In this document: piece after piece, positions 48,171 through 59,943 of the stretch
Layout of the letters: the number at the start of each line of letters is the position of its first letter
How positions within the stretch are numbered: position 1 is the first letter of the stretch
Translations under genes and position numbers: made by a program
Assembly: GCA_038025085.1 (NCBI GenBank)
Contig: CM076149.1
Coordinates: 29,363,001 to 29,427,000 of the forward strand
Origin: Tetragonia tetragonoides
Taxonomy: Eukaryota > Streptophyta > Magnoliopsida > Caryophyllales > Aizoaceae
Reading direction: 5' to 3'
Length of the DNA: 64,000 nucleotides
The notes under the pieces: generated by a model
Database searches by the model: none
Seen by the model: only the letters and a program-made list of their open reading frames with translations
Told to the model about the DNA's origin: nothing

Positions 48171-49869
48171 AGTATTGATGACATGTGGTGGTTTGTGGCT
48201 AGCTTTAGTTGGATGTGTGATGGTGAATTGATGAATGGTGATGGTGTTGACGTGTTTTGGATGTGAGAATGGTGTTGATGTGTTGTGGATGTGGTGATTA
48301 CTCTTGTCGAATGTTTGCATACAGGAGCATGCTAGGATGCATTTTAATTTTTAACCCCGTTAGTTTCTTCTTCATGTATATATTGTCATTTAGATTGCAT
48401 TGATCATGTTTTAGGTTTGCATATCACCTAGGTTGTATTTCATACAAAAATCCCCAAAAAAAATCAAAAATAGAACCAAATATAGAGAGATATCCCTTTA
48501 CAATCATTTGTTATGCCATTGGTCGGCATTTAACTTGGGTAGAGAGAACATGAGGCCATTCCAGGTACATTCCCGACAGTTTGACATGACTCCTTGTTCG
48601 GCTTTTATTCTCTGGGCCCTTTTATATGTAAACATCTCTCAATCACTTGGTAGTCTCACTTAATTCATGAAATAGTTGGTATGATAGACATCTAAACCGG
48701 TGAGATCTCGAGCTTTGAAAACCGACGCATCTATTTTGGTTCCTTGTCTTTCATGAGTGTTTGGATTCACATCGGTTGGTAGTCTTCTAGAAATTTCCTT
48801 GACTCTTGATTGAAATTGCACTAGATACCCATTTTGCTTTGATAGGATCAAGGCATTCATTTAAGCATTATTTTGAACTACATTGAGCTAAATGGCTTCC
48901 TACTTTGCATGCTTTTCCCCCCTTTGATACCCCTTTTGAGCTTTTAGCCCTTCATTTGATAACAATGTTACAAGCCAATTCCTAAACATGTCTCCTTTCC
49001 CGAGCCTTGGCTAGTGGAGTTTGGTAATCGATTTGGAATGAAGCAATCACTTGTGCTATGAAGTTATGAATAAGCAAGAGGGGGGTTTGATACTGGAAAA
49101 TGAGTAACTTGATTGATCATTAGTTTCACAAATTGATAGTTTGAAAGTTTGTTCAAATGTTAATCTTGAAAACAAAAGGAAAAGAAAAAAAAAAGAGAAG
49201 AACAAAAAAGGGTTTTAATCTTGCAAAAAGAAAAGTTGAATAAGTGTTATCGGGAGGTGAAGTCTTTGAGTAGTGGAGTTGGTGTTTGTGCTTAGTGGTG
49301 TTATTTTTGCATCCCTCGGCTTTTTTTCGGAGAGGTTCGTAAGGGTGTTGTTTTCTCCACTATGCTTTTGGGCTCTAAGTCCACATACCCAAATTCATAC
49401 CCTACCCTATTCCGAGCCTACATTACAACCCTAAAGTCCTTTTGATCATTGCATATGGAGTGTTATCTAGCGGTAGAGATCCTAGAGGATAGGCAAGCTT
49501 ATGGTAAGATACTATCGATGTTTGAATCTTGAGTGACTATTGATATTCTTCCCCAAACACATATGTGTTTGAGTGATCCACACTCCCTAAAGTGAGAGTC
49601 TTTCGGACTAATTTGTTTCACGTTTTGAGTGGGATTATCGAGTTGATTGAGTGCTTGCATGCTTCGTGACTAATTGAATTATCGCCAAATCATGGAGATT
49701 ATGTGATCTTTTGGTATATTTGTTTCCTCGATGGATTTTCATGCTCTTGATACCCTTGTTTAGTGCTCATCTTTGGTATCACGGTTTAGAGGGTGATCTC
49801 TCAACCCTTTTTGTGCTAACTCTTGAATCTTGTGTGTCTTGTTGGTTTGTGTTTGCTTGAGGACAAGCA

Positions 49870-49890
49870 AGGGTTTAGCATGGGGGAGTT
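49870..49890 (+). other. Polypurine tract before the Athila 3' LTR
   Basis: AGGGTTTAGCATGGGGGAGTT directly precedes the LTR start TGATGCAC. Between 47990 and here there is 1.9 kb without coding potential. Confidence 0.8.
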
Positions 49891-51324
49891 TGATGCACAA
49901 GTATTTGTGCATGTTTTTAAGGTACATTTGCATTGGTTTTAGATAATTTGTAGGATGTTACTTGCATTTAGTGTAGTGATTTTACCTCATATTTTCTAGA
50001 TTATGTTTTTCTTTGTTTGGTGTGCTTTTGCATGTTTTTATAGGTATTTTGGGCTTCCTAGATAGCGATTCAGTATTTTGGTCATAACCTCATCATATGT
50101 GGTCCAAATAAAGAGATTCAAAGTGCTACGGAAAGCTAACAAAGAGGGCTACAACTTGCAGGTTTTACGTTTTTTGCAAATTATGAGCGGAAGGCTGTCA
50201 AATATGCGTTTGAAGATGAAAAACGGTCCTGCCTCCTTAAAAAGGGCCCTCCAGTGAATTGAAGCACTGCCGCCCGCCCGATAGAAACAATCCTCTTCAG
50301 AAAAAACGCCCACCCCGTTTTTTCTGGAGGGGGGGCATTTTTTGGGGCTTTTTGGCCATCGACCCCTCCGCCTATAAATAGCTTACTTTTCTTCTTTTTC
50401 AGAGATATCCCATCTTAGCCTAAATTTGTAGGATTCTTGAAAAAACACTCTCAAATAGTTAGATTAGTATCCTTAGTAAGTGAAAAACCTTGATAATTAG
50501 TGTTAATCTACTCTTTAATCTTCTCTTAACATTTGGTTGTAAGTTTTCTCTTCTCTCTCTCTCTCTCTTTATATCAATACTTGCAAGTTTGAATATTATG
50601 TTTTGGGTAATTAAAATTGATGAATTTATGATGATTAGTGGCTAATCTCTCTTATTAGAGTTGGGATTAGCCCAACTATGGTGTTCTTAATGCTTGGATG
50701 ATATGATTTGAATGATATTATTTGGGTAATTGCTTGTTTGGTAGTATGTACCCCAAGTGTTTGATGAAATGCCTAAATGAGTTTATAGCTTTATTTTGAT
50801 CAATTAATCTAAAACCGAATAGGGAAGGTTGATTGTGAGGGGTTTTACTAACCTATCAAGGAGATTTATCCACAAAAGTAGGATGAATAACCTTGGGAAC
50901 TTATTAATTAATTTGGACGTCTTGGAACTATTTTGATCTAATACCATGAAAATAGGTGGTTAGTCTGAGTTAGGTGCTTCATTTGTACCTTGAAAGAGAG
51001 GCCTTGGGTTATTTGAGTTCTAATCGTTCCCTTGCATTACCCATTTGATTGCATGCTCCCATAACACTCATTGCATTAGAACATCATTAGTTGGGTGAAC
51101 CCCCAACTCTAGCTTTAAATCTTGATATTATAATAGTGATTGTTCTATTCTCTCATCTTAGTTTGTCATCATAGTTTAGCTTTATGTCTAGTTAAATTAA
51201 ATCAACATCACATTTACTCGAATTTGCTTAACTTTATCGATTTTAGAGATTTTGCTAATTGAATCCCTCGCTCTCTTGGGACACGATATATTATATACTA
51301 CTTAGACATTTCGGTGCACTTGTG
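49891..51324 (+). repeat. 3' LTR of the Athila-type element
   Basis: Pairs with 45529-46930. TATA box TATAAATA at 50373-50380. Confidence 0.88.
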
Positions 51325-51842
51325 GATAGTGTTACATGTAGATCTGATTTAGCCAATGACATAGAGAGAAATAAAAAGAAGCATTGTTCTCCATAGACAT
51401 TGATAAAGGCCCAGGACCAGATGGGTCTGGGACTGGGTTCTTCAGGGACTCTTGGACTGTGGTAGGGGAGTATGTTTGTGCTGTCATACAAGACTTCTTT
51501 GCCTCTGCAAAAATGTTAAAGCAGGTTAACTCTACAACCTTGTGCCTGGTGCCAAAGGTAGAAAATCTTGAGATGGCCTCTGATTTCAGGCCAATAGCTT
51601 GTTGCAACACAATTTACAAGTGTATGTCGAAGGTGCTTTATGGGAGATTAGCGGTTCTACCTGATTTTATTTCACTGAATCAAGGAGCCTTTGTAGCTAA
51701 TAGATCAATTGTGCATGACATCATGTTATGCCAAGATCTAGTAAGGTATTATAGAAAGAAAAATGCCTCTGCCAAGTGCCTAATGAAGATTGATCTTCGA
51801 AAGGCCTATGATACAATTCACTGGGACTTCCTAGAAGAAATG
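51325..51842 (+). pseudogene. LINE ORF2: reverse transcriptase N-terminal part
   Basis: After a one-base frame slip near 51370 it reads LFSIDIDKGPGPDGSGTGFF, LCLVPKVENLEMASDFRPIA, the NQGAFVANRSI motif and KCLMKIDLRKAYDTIHWDFL, the ordered motifs of LINE reverse transcriptase up to the first catalytic Asp. The frame is then cut at 51842 by the minus-strand Tat element, so the YxDD motif is not in the window. Confidence 0.9.
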
Positions 51843-53630
51843 TGTAAGAACCCTCGCCTTTCGGCGCCTAATTGAAATAATTATATGTTATAGGTTCTTA
51901 AATAGAAGAGACTGATTGATATTGATTAAGGGATTATTGAACAACTGAAGTCGCCACCAATTTTTAAGGAAACAAATGAAAACCATCAAAGTGCACCCAA
52001 TTCCTATTAGGAATTATGACTCATATAACCCACAGGCCAAAGATTGAGTTCGGGGGTGTGGGCACGAAAAAGACAAAACGAATCTCATCTAAATCACCCG
52101 TAATAACGGCCTCTACTAATCCTATCCATGTTGATTCTTAATTCATATAACAAGGTTCCAAACAATCCGGTCGTCCAAGATCCTAAATTAACTAGGTGGG
52201 TTGAAGAAACCAAATTATTAAAGTTATCGTTTTGCATGTAATTACCCAATTGCATGATTTGATTTATAGAACACAACCAAAATAATAGAAATATGTTCCC
52301 CAACCTTACCGTGCCAGCTTAACGCGTCAATTGCCAATTTGCATGAACAAACGTGTTAGTAACTTCAATGGAAGTAAAATAAAAGATATAAACTCTAATT
52401 ACGTGTTAGTATGCTAATTGATTTGATTAATTATGCAAAACATGTAAAATATGACATGTATATATATGCAATAAACACCCTAAAATATAAGAAAACTAGA
52501 AAATAAACTAAAAAAGTATGAAAATCATGTATGGATAATAATTAAACTAATCTATGCATGATAATCATGAAAACAATAATTAAAAATAATCTACATATGA
52601 TAAACTAAATAAAACAATTAAAACATGCAAAGAATATTATGATCATAATATAAACAAAACATGATTTGAAAATAGATTTAAGAGTTGAAAATATAAGCTC
52701 TCGGGTTGAACCTTGATTGTACTAGAATTGAATGTCAATTGCTCTTAATATTGGACTTGATCTTGGGATGAGGTTTGTTCTTAATTAGAGTTTGAAGATG
52801 GGTTTGATTGATGTGATTAGGGTTGGATGGAAGAGAGAAGAGAGAGAGATTAGGGTTTCCTTGAGTTGAATCCCGTAATATTGAGTTTCGCCTCCGAAAA
52901 ACGGAGTTTAGAGGGGTATTTATAGAGATTGGGCCGCCCAGCGGCCCCCGGGAGCACCACTGAGGCTCCAGCGGCCTCGACAATGCCGCATCGGTACGCC
53001 ACTGGGGTCGGCGGCCCGTTTGACGGTCTCCGCTCCCACGAAAACACCTCTGGAGTGCTTGTTTGAGCTACGATTGGTCTGATTTTTGGTGTGTTGGATT
53101 CCTTGTTCAAAGGGTTTTCTTTTGACATATGTTAGACTTATATAGCACAAGTATCCTATGAGTTATGGCCCAAACACTAGAGAGATGTTTGTTTCAACGC
53201 ATTAATCAATCATCGGATCGTATCTACTTTGTTTCTAATGAGATTTTGGCCCATAATACATCATCAGAAACATAATTCAAAGGGGAATAGAAGCCTAGTG
53301 GGCTCATAGTCCAATTAATCCTTAAATCGCTAAAAATCAGTATTGAAACATGATATGCGGGAATGAGAACATCGTTTTTAGCTCATACCTTCATTAAATC
53401 ATAAGTTTTGACATCGGTGTCCGTTTGAGACAAATTAGACGCCGTTGGAAAGTTTATGGAAAGGGCTATTTGATAGTATGGACTTGTGAAGGGTCCGGAA
53501 TAAATATGGATAATGGAACACAAATAAGCACAAGTATTTCGAGCAATGGCATTCAATTCATTATGTTCATTGTAGGTTATCATCATTGGGCATTGAAAAC
53601 GGGGGGGGGGGACACATTAGGGTGTCTACA
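51843..53630 (-). repeat. LTR of the minus-strand Tat element
   Basis: Minus strand begins TGTAGACACCCTAATGTGTC at 53630 and ends GGGTTCTTACA at 51843. Near the end, the text TTAGTAGAGGCCGTTATTAC, CCCCCGAACTC and TTGGTGGCGACTTC matches the plus-strand LTR at 54789-56755. TATA at 52917-52924 (minus strand TATAAATA) with a GC-rich array upstream. The left flank AAATG (51838-51842) would be its target duplication. Confidence 0.82.
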
Positions 53631-53646
53631 GAAGCCCCCACTTTGG
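53631..53646 (-). other. Polypurine tract of the minus-strand Tat element
   Basis: Minus strand CCAAAGTGGGGGCTTC directly before the LTR TGTAGACACC, the usual Tat/Ogre junction. Marks this LTR as the 3' one. Confidence 0.8.
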
Positions 53647-53759
53647 CTGAGCTCGAGTAGAGCGAAGGGCAAAGTATGCACATTTTGAAAACATGCAATG
53701 CAAGCACATATTGGGACGTCGATGAAGACGTCGATGTTAATGTTGATGGCTATTAGGAT

Positions 53760-54095
53760 TGCCAAGTTGACTTGAATTGAAGACGGCGGTCAGGATCGCC
53801 AGATTGACATTGAAATTGAATACGGTAGTCAGGATCGCCAGATTGACTTGAAATTGAATACGACAGTCAGGATCACCAAATTATAACTTGAAATTGAATA
53901 CAACAGTGAGGATTGCCAACTTGACTTGAAATTGAATACGGCAGTCAAGATTGCCAGATTGACTTGAAATTGACTTGAATATTCACCTGTATGATTGTAG
54001 ATGGCTGTCGGGGCCGCCAAATTGACTTGAAGGGTTGACTCGAATATTGAAGATGGTTGTCAGGGTCGCCAAATTGACTTGAGAGGTTGACTTGA
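53760..54095 (-). repeat. Minisatellite in Tat internal region
   Basis: About seven diverged copies of a 45-60-base unit containing GTCAGGATCGCCAGATTGAC and TTGAAATTGAATACGGCAG. Lies 130 bp from the 3' LTR, a common place for tandem repeats in Tat/Ogre elements. Confidence 0.8.
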
Positions 54096-54788
54096 GTTAA
54101 GTATTCCCTTTAAATGCAAAGACACACACAAACATGGCAATGCAAACATACATTCGACCAATAGACACACATAGGAGATCGACTTGAACTTGAAATGAAA
54201 ATCAAAAGCACCCAACATAGATAGCATATTGAAAAATAGAAAATATTTTGAAAAACGATTGTAGAAAAGACTTAGGGTCGAAAGTAAAAAAAATAATAGG
54301 AGGGCCTCGATGGAGCCTTCACCTTGGATAGATGACACTTCTAGAATGGTCTACCATATTAGGATTTAGAGGAACACTTGTTGGATTGATGTCGATCCTT
54401 GAGCGCGTAATTTAATTATTTGATTATTGAAAGACTTTGCACGAGCCAGAGAGTATAGACACGATAGGTGATTAAAGGAGAGGTATAGAGTAAAAAAGAT
54501 AAACAATTTGAATTATGGACTAGAATTGAAAGGGTTGATAAGGGAGGCACATTGATCGTGGGGGTCATGGATAGAAAGACATGGGTTCAATAATCGAGTC
54601 CAAGTTCTAGGCTCTAATGAATGATCCACGGAACACTTAAGGTGATTCTTAGAAAACCAAATTACTTCTTGAGATTATATAAAGGGATTATTGATGATTG
54701 AATTTAGAATATGACCAAGACTCGAGATAAGCTGCCTACATATCCTTGCAGAAATAGGCCAAACGTAGTTCGTGGATTTTTTTACTAT

Positions 54789-56755
54789 TGTAGACACCAA
54801 ATTGTGTCTCTGCCCCACCAAAAACCCGATGATGATGGATATGGAATAACATGGAAAATAAGAATTTCCGAAGTATTCAAACTTTTGATCGTCGGCATAA
54901 AGCCTCTTATTTCACCATAATCACATACCCTTTTCTATAACCTTTCCAACGACCCTTACCTTATCCCAAACGGACACCGGAGTTAAAAGATGTGATATCA
55001 CAAAGTTATGGGACAAAAGAGATACTCTGATTACCGCACTCCGCGATTCAAATAGGATTCTACTCAATTAGAGGAATAATTACCAAGTAAGCCTAATTTA
55101 CATTGATTCCCCACATAAATACCTTCAAAATGACATATTATGGGTCCAAGTCCAATTAGAAACGAATGAGATATGATCCAATTACCGCAAGGTATAATGA
55201 AATGGACACCTCTTTAGTGTTTGGTCCATAACTCCCGAAATACTTATGCGAATTGGGCTTATAATATGTCCAAACAAATCCCTTTGAATAAGGAATCCAA
55301 TGCAGAAAGAAGGAGGTCAATCAGAGGTCAAACGAAGAAGTTATGGGCCGTCAAAATATGTCTCGCTCCTTATCGGAGCGGCTGAACCGCTTGCCCAAGC
55401 GGCTAAACCGCATGTCCAAGCGGCTGCCCTAGCGGCTAAGCCACTTGTCCTAGTTGGAAGATCGTTTTTCCTAGCGGCTAGCCGCTTGTTGGAGCAGTAG
55501 CCGCTTGTTGGAGCAGTAGCCGCTTGGACGCCAAGCGGCCCCCATTGAAAGGCGCCTGATGGACTTTTTGGCCGACCTTGTTGTCAGTTTCATCCCATAC
55601 TTAACCCTACCTGTAAATATACTCTTTTCCTCCGTTTTTTCAAGGGGAACACAATAGAGAGGTCAAATTAAACACAAGATCTCTCTAATTATCCTAATCT
55701 CTCAATCTTCATCCAGCATCTCCTTCCTCCTTCACCAAATAAACAACTCTAATCATCCTTCCACCACAAAAACTGAACCTTTACCCTTTACACCACAAAT
55801 AAAACTTTAATATTATTCATATTCACAAGACAACACATAATTCATCTACCTTTGATCAAGAACAAGAATCTTTGGGAATTCGTTCGTTCGTAAGTGAACA
55901 TCCAAGTTATCCATCCTGAGGGTTTTTTTTTTAAATCAATTCTTTATAAAATCATGTTGTACTTAGATTATGCTTATGGTTAATGTATTTGCATGTTTTC
56001 ATATGATTTTGTATATTAGTATATTAATCATGTTAGATTAGTTTAAATTCATGTTTATTGCATGTTTAGTATAATAATCATGTTTTTGCATATTTACATG
56101 TTTAATAAAAAAAATTAGATTAATTGCATGATTGGATCAATTTTCATATTTTGTTATAATTATTGTATGAGAATCATGTTCTTATCAACTACTTCTTTGT
56201 TGCTTTGATTTAATCTCAATGAAGTTACTAACTTGTTTATTGATACAAGTTGGCAATTGGCGCGATAACCAATAACGGTAAGTTTTGGAGAATATTATCA
56301 TCTTGTGTATTTATTGGGTTAATCTTACGCTTTATTAATTTATAGCATGTAATTGGATAAATCATGTGCAAAGTGATAACAATAGCAATAATTCATGTTG
56401 TTCAACCCACTTAGTTAATTCTAGGATTTGGACGACCGGATTTGTTTGGAACCGTGCAACTTTAATTATTAACCAAGATCAATTAGTAGAGGTCGTTTAT
56501 TTAACGGGCGTAATTGGGAGCCTAACACCTTTCCAATTCGTACCCACACCCCCAAACTCAACTTTGGTCCTTTGGGTCATTAGAGTCAATTTATCCCCAA
56601 TCGGGATTGGGGTCCTTTAAACCTAGGTTGGAGTCTTTCTAAACTTTCGATTTGGGTTCTTTATTGGTTTCCAAGTATTTTCCTTAAAATTTGGTGGCGA
56701 TTCTTCAATCATCCTAAACACCCAATAGCAAAGGGAGTAAACCCTGGTATTTACA
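54789..56755 (+). mobile_element. Solo LTR of a Tat/Ogre-type element
   Basis: Begins TGTAGACACCAAATTGTG and ends CTGGTATTTACA, with flanks ACTAT (54784-54788) and ACTCT (56756-56760), a 5-bp duplication with one mismatch. No polypurine or primer sites flank it. It contains a GC-rich palindromic array (55370-55550), an AAATATA sequence near 55614 and the conserved late LTR block TAGAGGTCGTTTATTTAACG. The short open frame at 55300-55500 is an artefact of that array. Confidence 0.78.
55370..55550 (+). repeat. GC-rich palindromic array in solo LTR
   Basis: Repeated AGCGGCT/AGCCGCTT-type words, many self-complementary, such as AGCGGCTAAGCCACTT and AGCGGCTAGCCGCTT. It stands out from the AT-rich surroundings and lies before the presumed transcription start. 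Confidence 0.8.
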
Positions 56756-57839
56756 ACTCTGCCCTTAATTTTTGCTTGACTCATTGTCTTGGATGATCGA
56801 TCCAGCGGGCTTGCCCTAAATTTTTCCTAGGCCATTGAATGAATGGGCCCAACGGGCTTTTAATAGACTTTGATACCATAACTTTTGCCTAGGCTTCCCT
56901 TGCGGATTTTCAACCTAGCGGGCTGCACATGTTTTGAATGTCAAATCTCTAAGAGAACTTTTGGGTTGTAATGCAAGGCTTGAGTTTGAGTTACCAAAGA
57001 AAGGGTTATTAAGGCTCAAAGCCCCCAGTATGCATATGGATCACCTTAATTATGTTTCGAGAAGTGGATTTGAACTTGAATTTCATTTCTCTTTTTTTTT
57101 TTAATTTGAATTTCTCTTTCTTTTTGCACTTGCACTTTTTTCTTTCTTTTTTTTTATTTCTCTTTTTCCCAAATCTTTTGAACTCTTGAAATTCCACATC
57201 TCTCATGGATGGTGACATTGTTGTTTGCACACTATCAAACCCCCTCCCCCAAAGTTAAGGATTTTGTGGGTGTGAAATAAACGACTATGTGTTTGAGGCC
57301 AAACTTGGTTGCAAGCGAATTTGAATGTGGATTGAAAAGGATTGATAAAGGGTGACAAATGAATATCTCTTGTCCTCGACTTGACTCATGCACACATGCT
57401 CTTATTCTTAATTTTGTCCTTTGATTTGAATTGACCATCGTTTCCCTGAGCAATAATGAATTATTGCAACTTTGATTCATCGGTGAATTTGAGTGTTCCA
57501 TGGATAGAGGATATAACACAATAGAGAAAATTAATTGACTTTATTGAATAGAAAGGAATAAACACAAGGCTAATACTTGATAACTCCTAAGTAGACTTGA
57601 ACTCGAATTGGGAAAGAAAGAACTGGGAGGGACTATCCGACTCATGCTAATCTTATTGAACTCGAAAACAAAACAAAACCCTAAGAGAAGACTAGTCTTG
57701 AAGGCGCTTGACATCTTGATGCTTCTCTTAACGCTCTTGGCTTGAACTTCAAAAAGTGGGCCTCTAGAGTTGAGACCTCTAGGCTTAGTGGTAATGGCCT
57801 AATGGATTACTCTTGTTATTGGGTTTCTTCATATCTGGG
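56756..57839. other. Internal region of the minus-strand Tat element, non-coding
   Basis: Between the solo LTR and gag. No family-like frame on either strand. 57085-57180 is strongly pyrimidine-biased (T/C-rich), and 57239-57255 holds a CCCCCTCCCCC run, possibly an internal polypurine tract on the minus strand. Confidence 0.5.
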
Positions 57840-58616
57840 GCCGGGATGGTCCCATTATTTATGAGATCTTGGATCTTATGCTTTAGAAACCAACAATCAT
57901 CAGTGTTATGACCTCGGCCTCGATGGAACTTGCAAAAAGTTTCAGAATCCCATGACTTACTTCAATTCTGTGGAGATGGGTCTGGAGTTGGACCTATAGG
58001 GTGAAGATGCCCATTTTGCTAGAGTTTCTCGAATGATTTGCTTAACCTCATGCCCAATGGGGTGAAGACCCTTTGAGGTTTGTTGGCATTGTCTTTATTT
58101 AAAGAGTTAACCTCAGAGACTTTGAAACCATTACCCTTTTTGTGTTTAGAGTAGTTGGAGTAGTTGCTCTTAATCTTTATGGATTGAAGATGTTCCTCAA
58201 TTTGGATCCCACCCTTGTAAAGTCTATCAAAGTTCTCAATGGGTTGAAACAATAGAAGTTCTTGGTATTTGGGTTGAAAGTTGCGGACCACAATCCTTAC
58301 TTGGTCCTCTTCGGAGGGGCGATTGATGAGTTGGTCCGCCTTTTCCCTCCACCGAGTCAAAAAAGGAATAAAATCTTTCTTTTCACTTTGCTTGGTCACT
58401 TCCAACTCCCTTCGAGTCACGAGGAGTTCATTATTGTAGGAGTATTGCATCACAAATTCTTCTTTGATAGAAGTTCAAGATTTTAGCTTGAGTGGGCCTA
58501 AAGGTTTGAACTATTTAGAAGTTGGACCCTTGAGTGTCATTGGAAAGATCTTTGGATAAAGAATTAAATTGATCCCTTTGATCGCCATACATGTGGTAAA
58601 ACTCCTTAAGTGACCA
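57840..58616 (-). pseudogene. Tat gag with zinc-finger-like motif
   Basis: Minus strand: HLRSFTTCMAIKGINLILYP, two stops, then YSYNNELLVTRRELEVTKQS, FLTRWREKADQLINRPSEED and RIVVRNFQPKYQELL, the core of Tat gag. After a frame change it has CKFHRGRGHNTDDCWFLKHK, the Cys/His motif of this lineage. It is homologous to the plus-strand gag at 61137-62350 but clearly a different subfamily. Interrupted at its N-terminal side by the element at 58619. Confidence 0.85.
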
Positions 58617-58949
58617 TGTGTAGACGCCAAAAAAGCATCTTCAGATTTCTCCGCAAAAGCCCGATGATGAAAGGAGTAATTTTTAAGCTTGAACTGCTAT
58701 TTTGCTTTAATAGTTTAAAATAAGGTCTCAGGCTTTTCTCCAAACACTCCTTTATTTTCATTCCATCCAAAAGCCCCAGTCAAGAGCTTTTCAATGACAC
58801 GTCTCATGCCTCATTCCGACCCTCGGTAGCCAAGTTGCGATATAGAGTTAAAATCGTCTTTCGCCACTCAAGGGTAAAACAGTCTTTTCCCATTTTTCGG
58901 ATCATTAAAAATTTCCCGGAAGATAAAGACAGGCTGGATGACGTCATCC

Positions 58950-59060
58950 AGCTGGCTGCTGACAGCCGTCAGCGGCCCTGGAAAACGTCTCAGGGCCTCT
59001 AGCGGCGCTGACCAAGGCCGCTGGCGGCCTTGTCCAACGCCGCTAGCGGTGCTGCCTTTC
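58950..59060 (+). repeat. GC-rich palindromic array in Ogre LTR
   Basis: Words such as GGCCGCTGGCGGCC, CGCCGCTAGCGG and CAGCGGC repeat at short spacing. It is analogous in place, but not in exact sequence, to 55370-55550. Confidence 0.78.
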
Positions 59061-59139
59061 TCCTCGGGCCCGGCTCATTTTTCAGGCCTGTTTCATTTTT
59101 CAGCTCATTTTCACCCGTCCAACCCTACTTCTCCACGCC

Positions 59140-59147
59140 TATATAAA
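59140..59147 (+). promoter_or_regulatory. TATA box of the Ogre 5' LTR
   Basis: TATATAAA followed by a CCCTCCACC leader. The GC-rich array ends about 80 bases upstream. Confidence 0.65.
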
Positions 59148-59926
59148 CAACCCTCCACCCTCAGTTCAAAACACACAGCCTACAGTTGGCAACCTCTATT
59201 CTCAGGAGTATTAACACTGAGCTTCCCCCTTTTTCTTCCAAACTTGAGATCTATTTTTACTATTCTTGTCAAATATAGCCTACAGTTTAGGTACAAATTC
59301 CTGAGGGCTCAAATTAAATTAATTGCTTAATTGTTTATTTTTCTAAGTAGTCATAATGTAGATATCATGCTAGAATAACGTTTTTATTCCTTCCTAAATA
59401 TGTCTGTATAGTCGTTGTGCTGCTCAACTTGTCAATCGAATGCTTGTCTAAATAAGGGTTAAAAATAAATGTTGTGATGCTTGTGATGAACCAATTAATA
59501 GTCTAAGTCTAGGTTGTTAATACGGTTTTGCATTGGAATTATGTGTGTAAATTATTAAGCAAACTTGAGTTAGTAGAGGCCGTCATAAACGGACGAGTTG
59601 GGTGTCTAACACCTTCCCACATCGTACCTTCGCCCCCGAACCTATTATTCTTGGGTACTTATATGTTTTATATAAGCGGGAGTCTTTCTAAAAACATGAT
59701 CAGTTCACTTTTCGCGCTATTGGGTTGTCCCTTCGGTTTGTCCCTTCGATAAAATGCCGATAGCAGATTTGTGACCTCTTTCATGGTTTTTATTCAATTC
59801 AAGTCTTTTCAAAAGCTTTTCTAACTCGATGGTCCCTTGAACTTATCTAAGCCCCCAATTGACAAATTTTCTATAAGGACGCACTCCGTGGAAAACCAAA
59901 GGTGGGAAAATCCCGGGTCCTTACAG

Positions 59927-59943
59927 TGGCGACTCAACTAGGA
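59927..59943 (+). other. Primer binding site, tRNA-Arg type
   Basis: TGGCGACTCAACTAGGA, one base after the LTR. Resembles the tRNA-Arg primer site of Ogre/Tat elements, with some mismatches. Confidence 0.75.

Larger units (their letters stand above)
45529..51324 (+). mobile_element. Athila-type LTR element lacking pol
   Basis: Two similar LTRs (45529-46930, 49891-51324), an Asp-tRNA-type primer site at 46944, one interrupted frame at 47054-47989 and a polypurine tract before the 3' LTR. Internal DNA is 2.96 kb and has no protease, reverse transcriptase or integrase, so the element is non-autonomous. Removing it rejoins LINE ORF2 at GCAAGT|GGATAGTG in frame. Exact terminal bases and target duplication are uncertain by a few bases. 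Confidence 0.85.
51843..58618 (-). mobile_element. Tat-type LTR element, minus strand, gag-bearing, nested
   Basis: The 3' LTR lies at 51843-53630, its polypurine tract at 53631, a non-coding internal part with a minisatellite follows, then gag at 57840-58616. A plus-strand solo LTR (54789-56755) is inserted within it, and a plus-strand Ogre/Tat element at 58619 cuts its gag. Apart from insertions only about 3 kb of internal DNA is seen and no pol, so it is deleted or a gag-only derivative. The 5' LTR would lie to the right of the window. It interrupts the LINE reverse transcriptase. Confidence 0.75.
58619..59925 (+). repeat. 5' LTR of the Ogre/Tat element
   Basis: Begins TGTAGACGCCAAAAAAGC and ends CCGGGTCCTTACA. 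The late LTR block TTAGTAGAGGCCGTCATAAA matches the other Tat LTRs here. A GC-rich array at 58950-59060 precedes the TATA box. Confidence 0.85.

Noticed and set aside
51950..51970. GGTGGCGACTTC as primer binding site of the minus-strand Tat LTR
   Set aside because: Similar text occurs in the solo LTR about 60 bases before its end, so it lies inside the LTR; the TGTA...TTACA termini lie beyond it.
53595..53610. G run as a biological feature
   Set aside because: Homopolymer inside an LTR start; likely slippage or assembly variation, no further signal.
55300..55500. 66-codon frame rich in Ala/Leu
   Set aside because: Produced by the GC-rich palindromic array of the solo LTR; no family resemblance.
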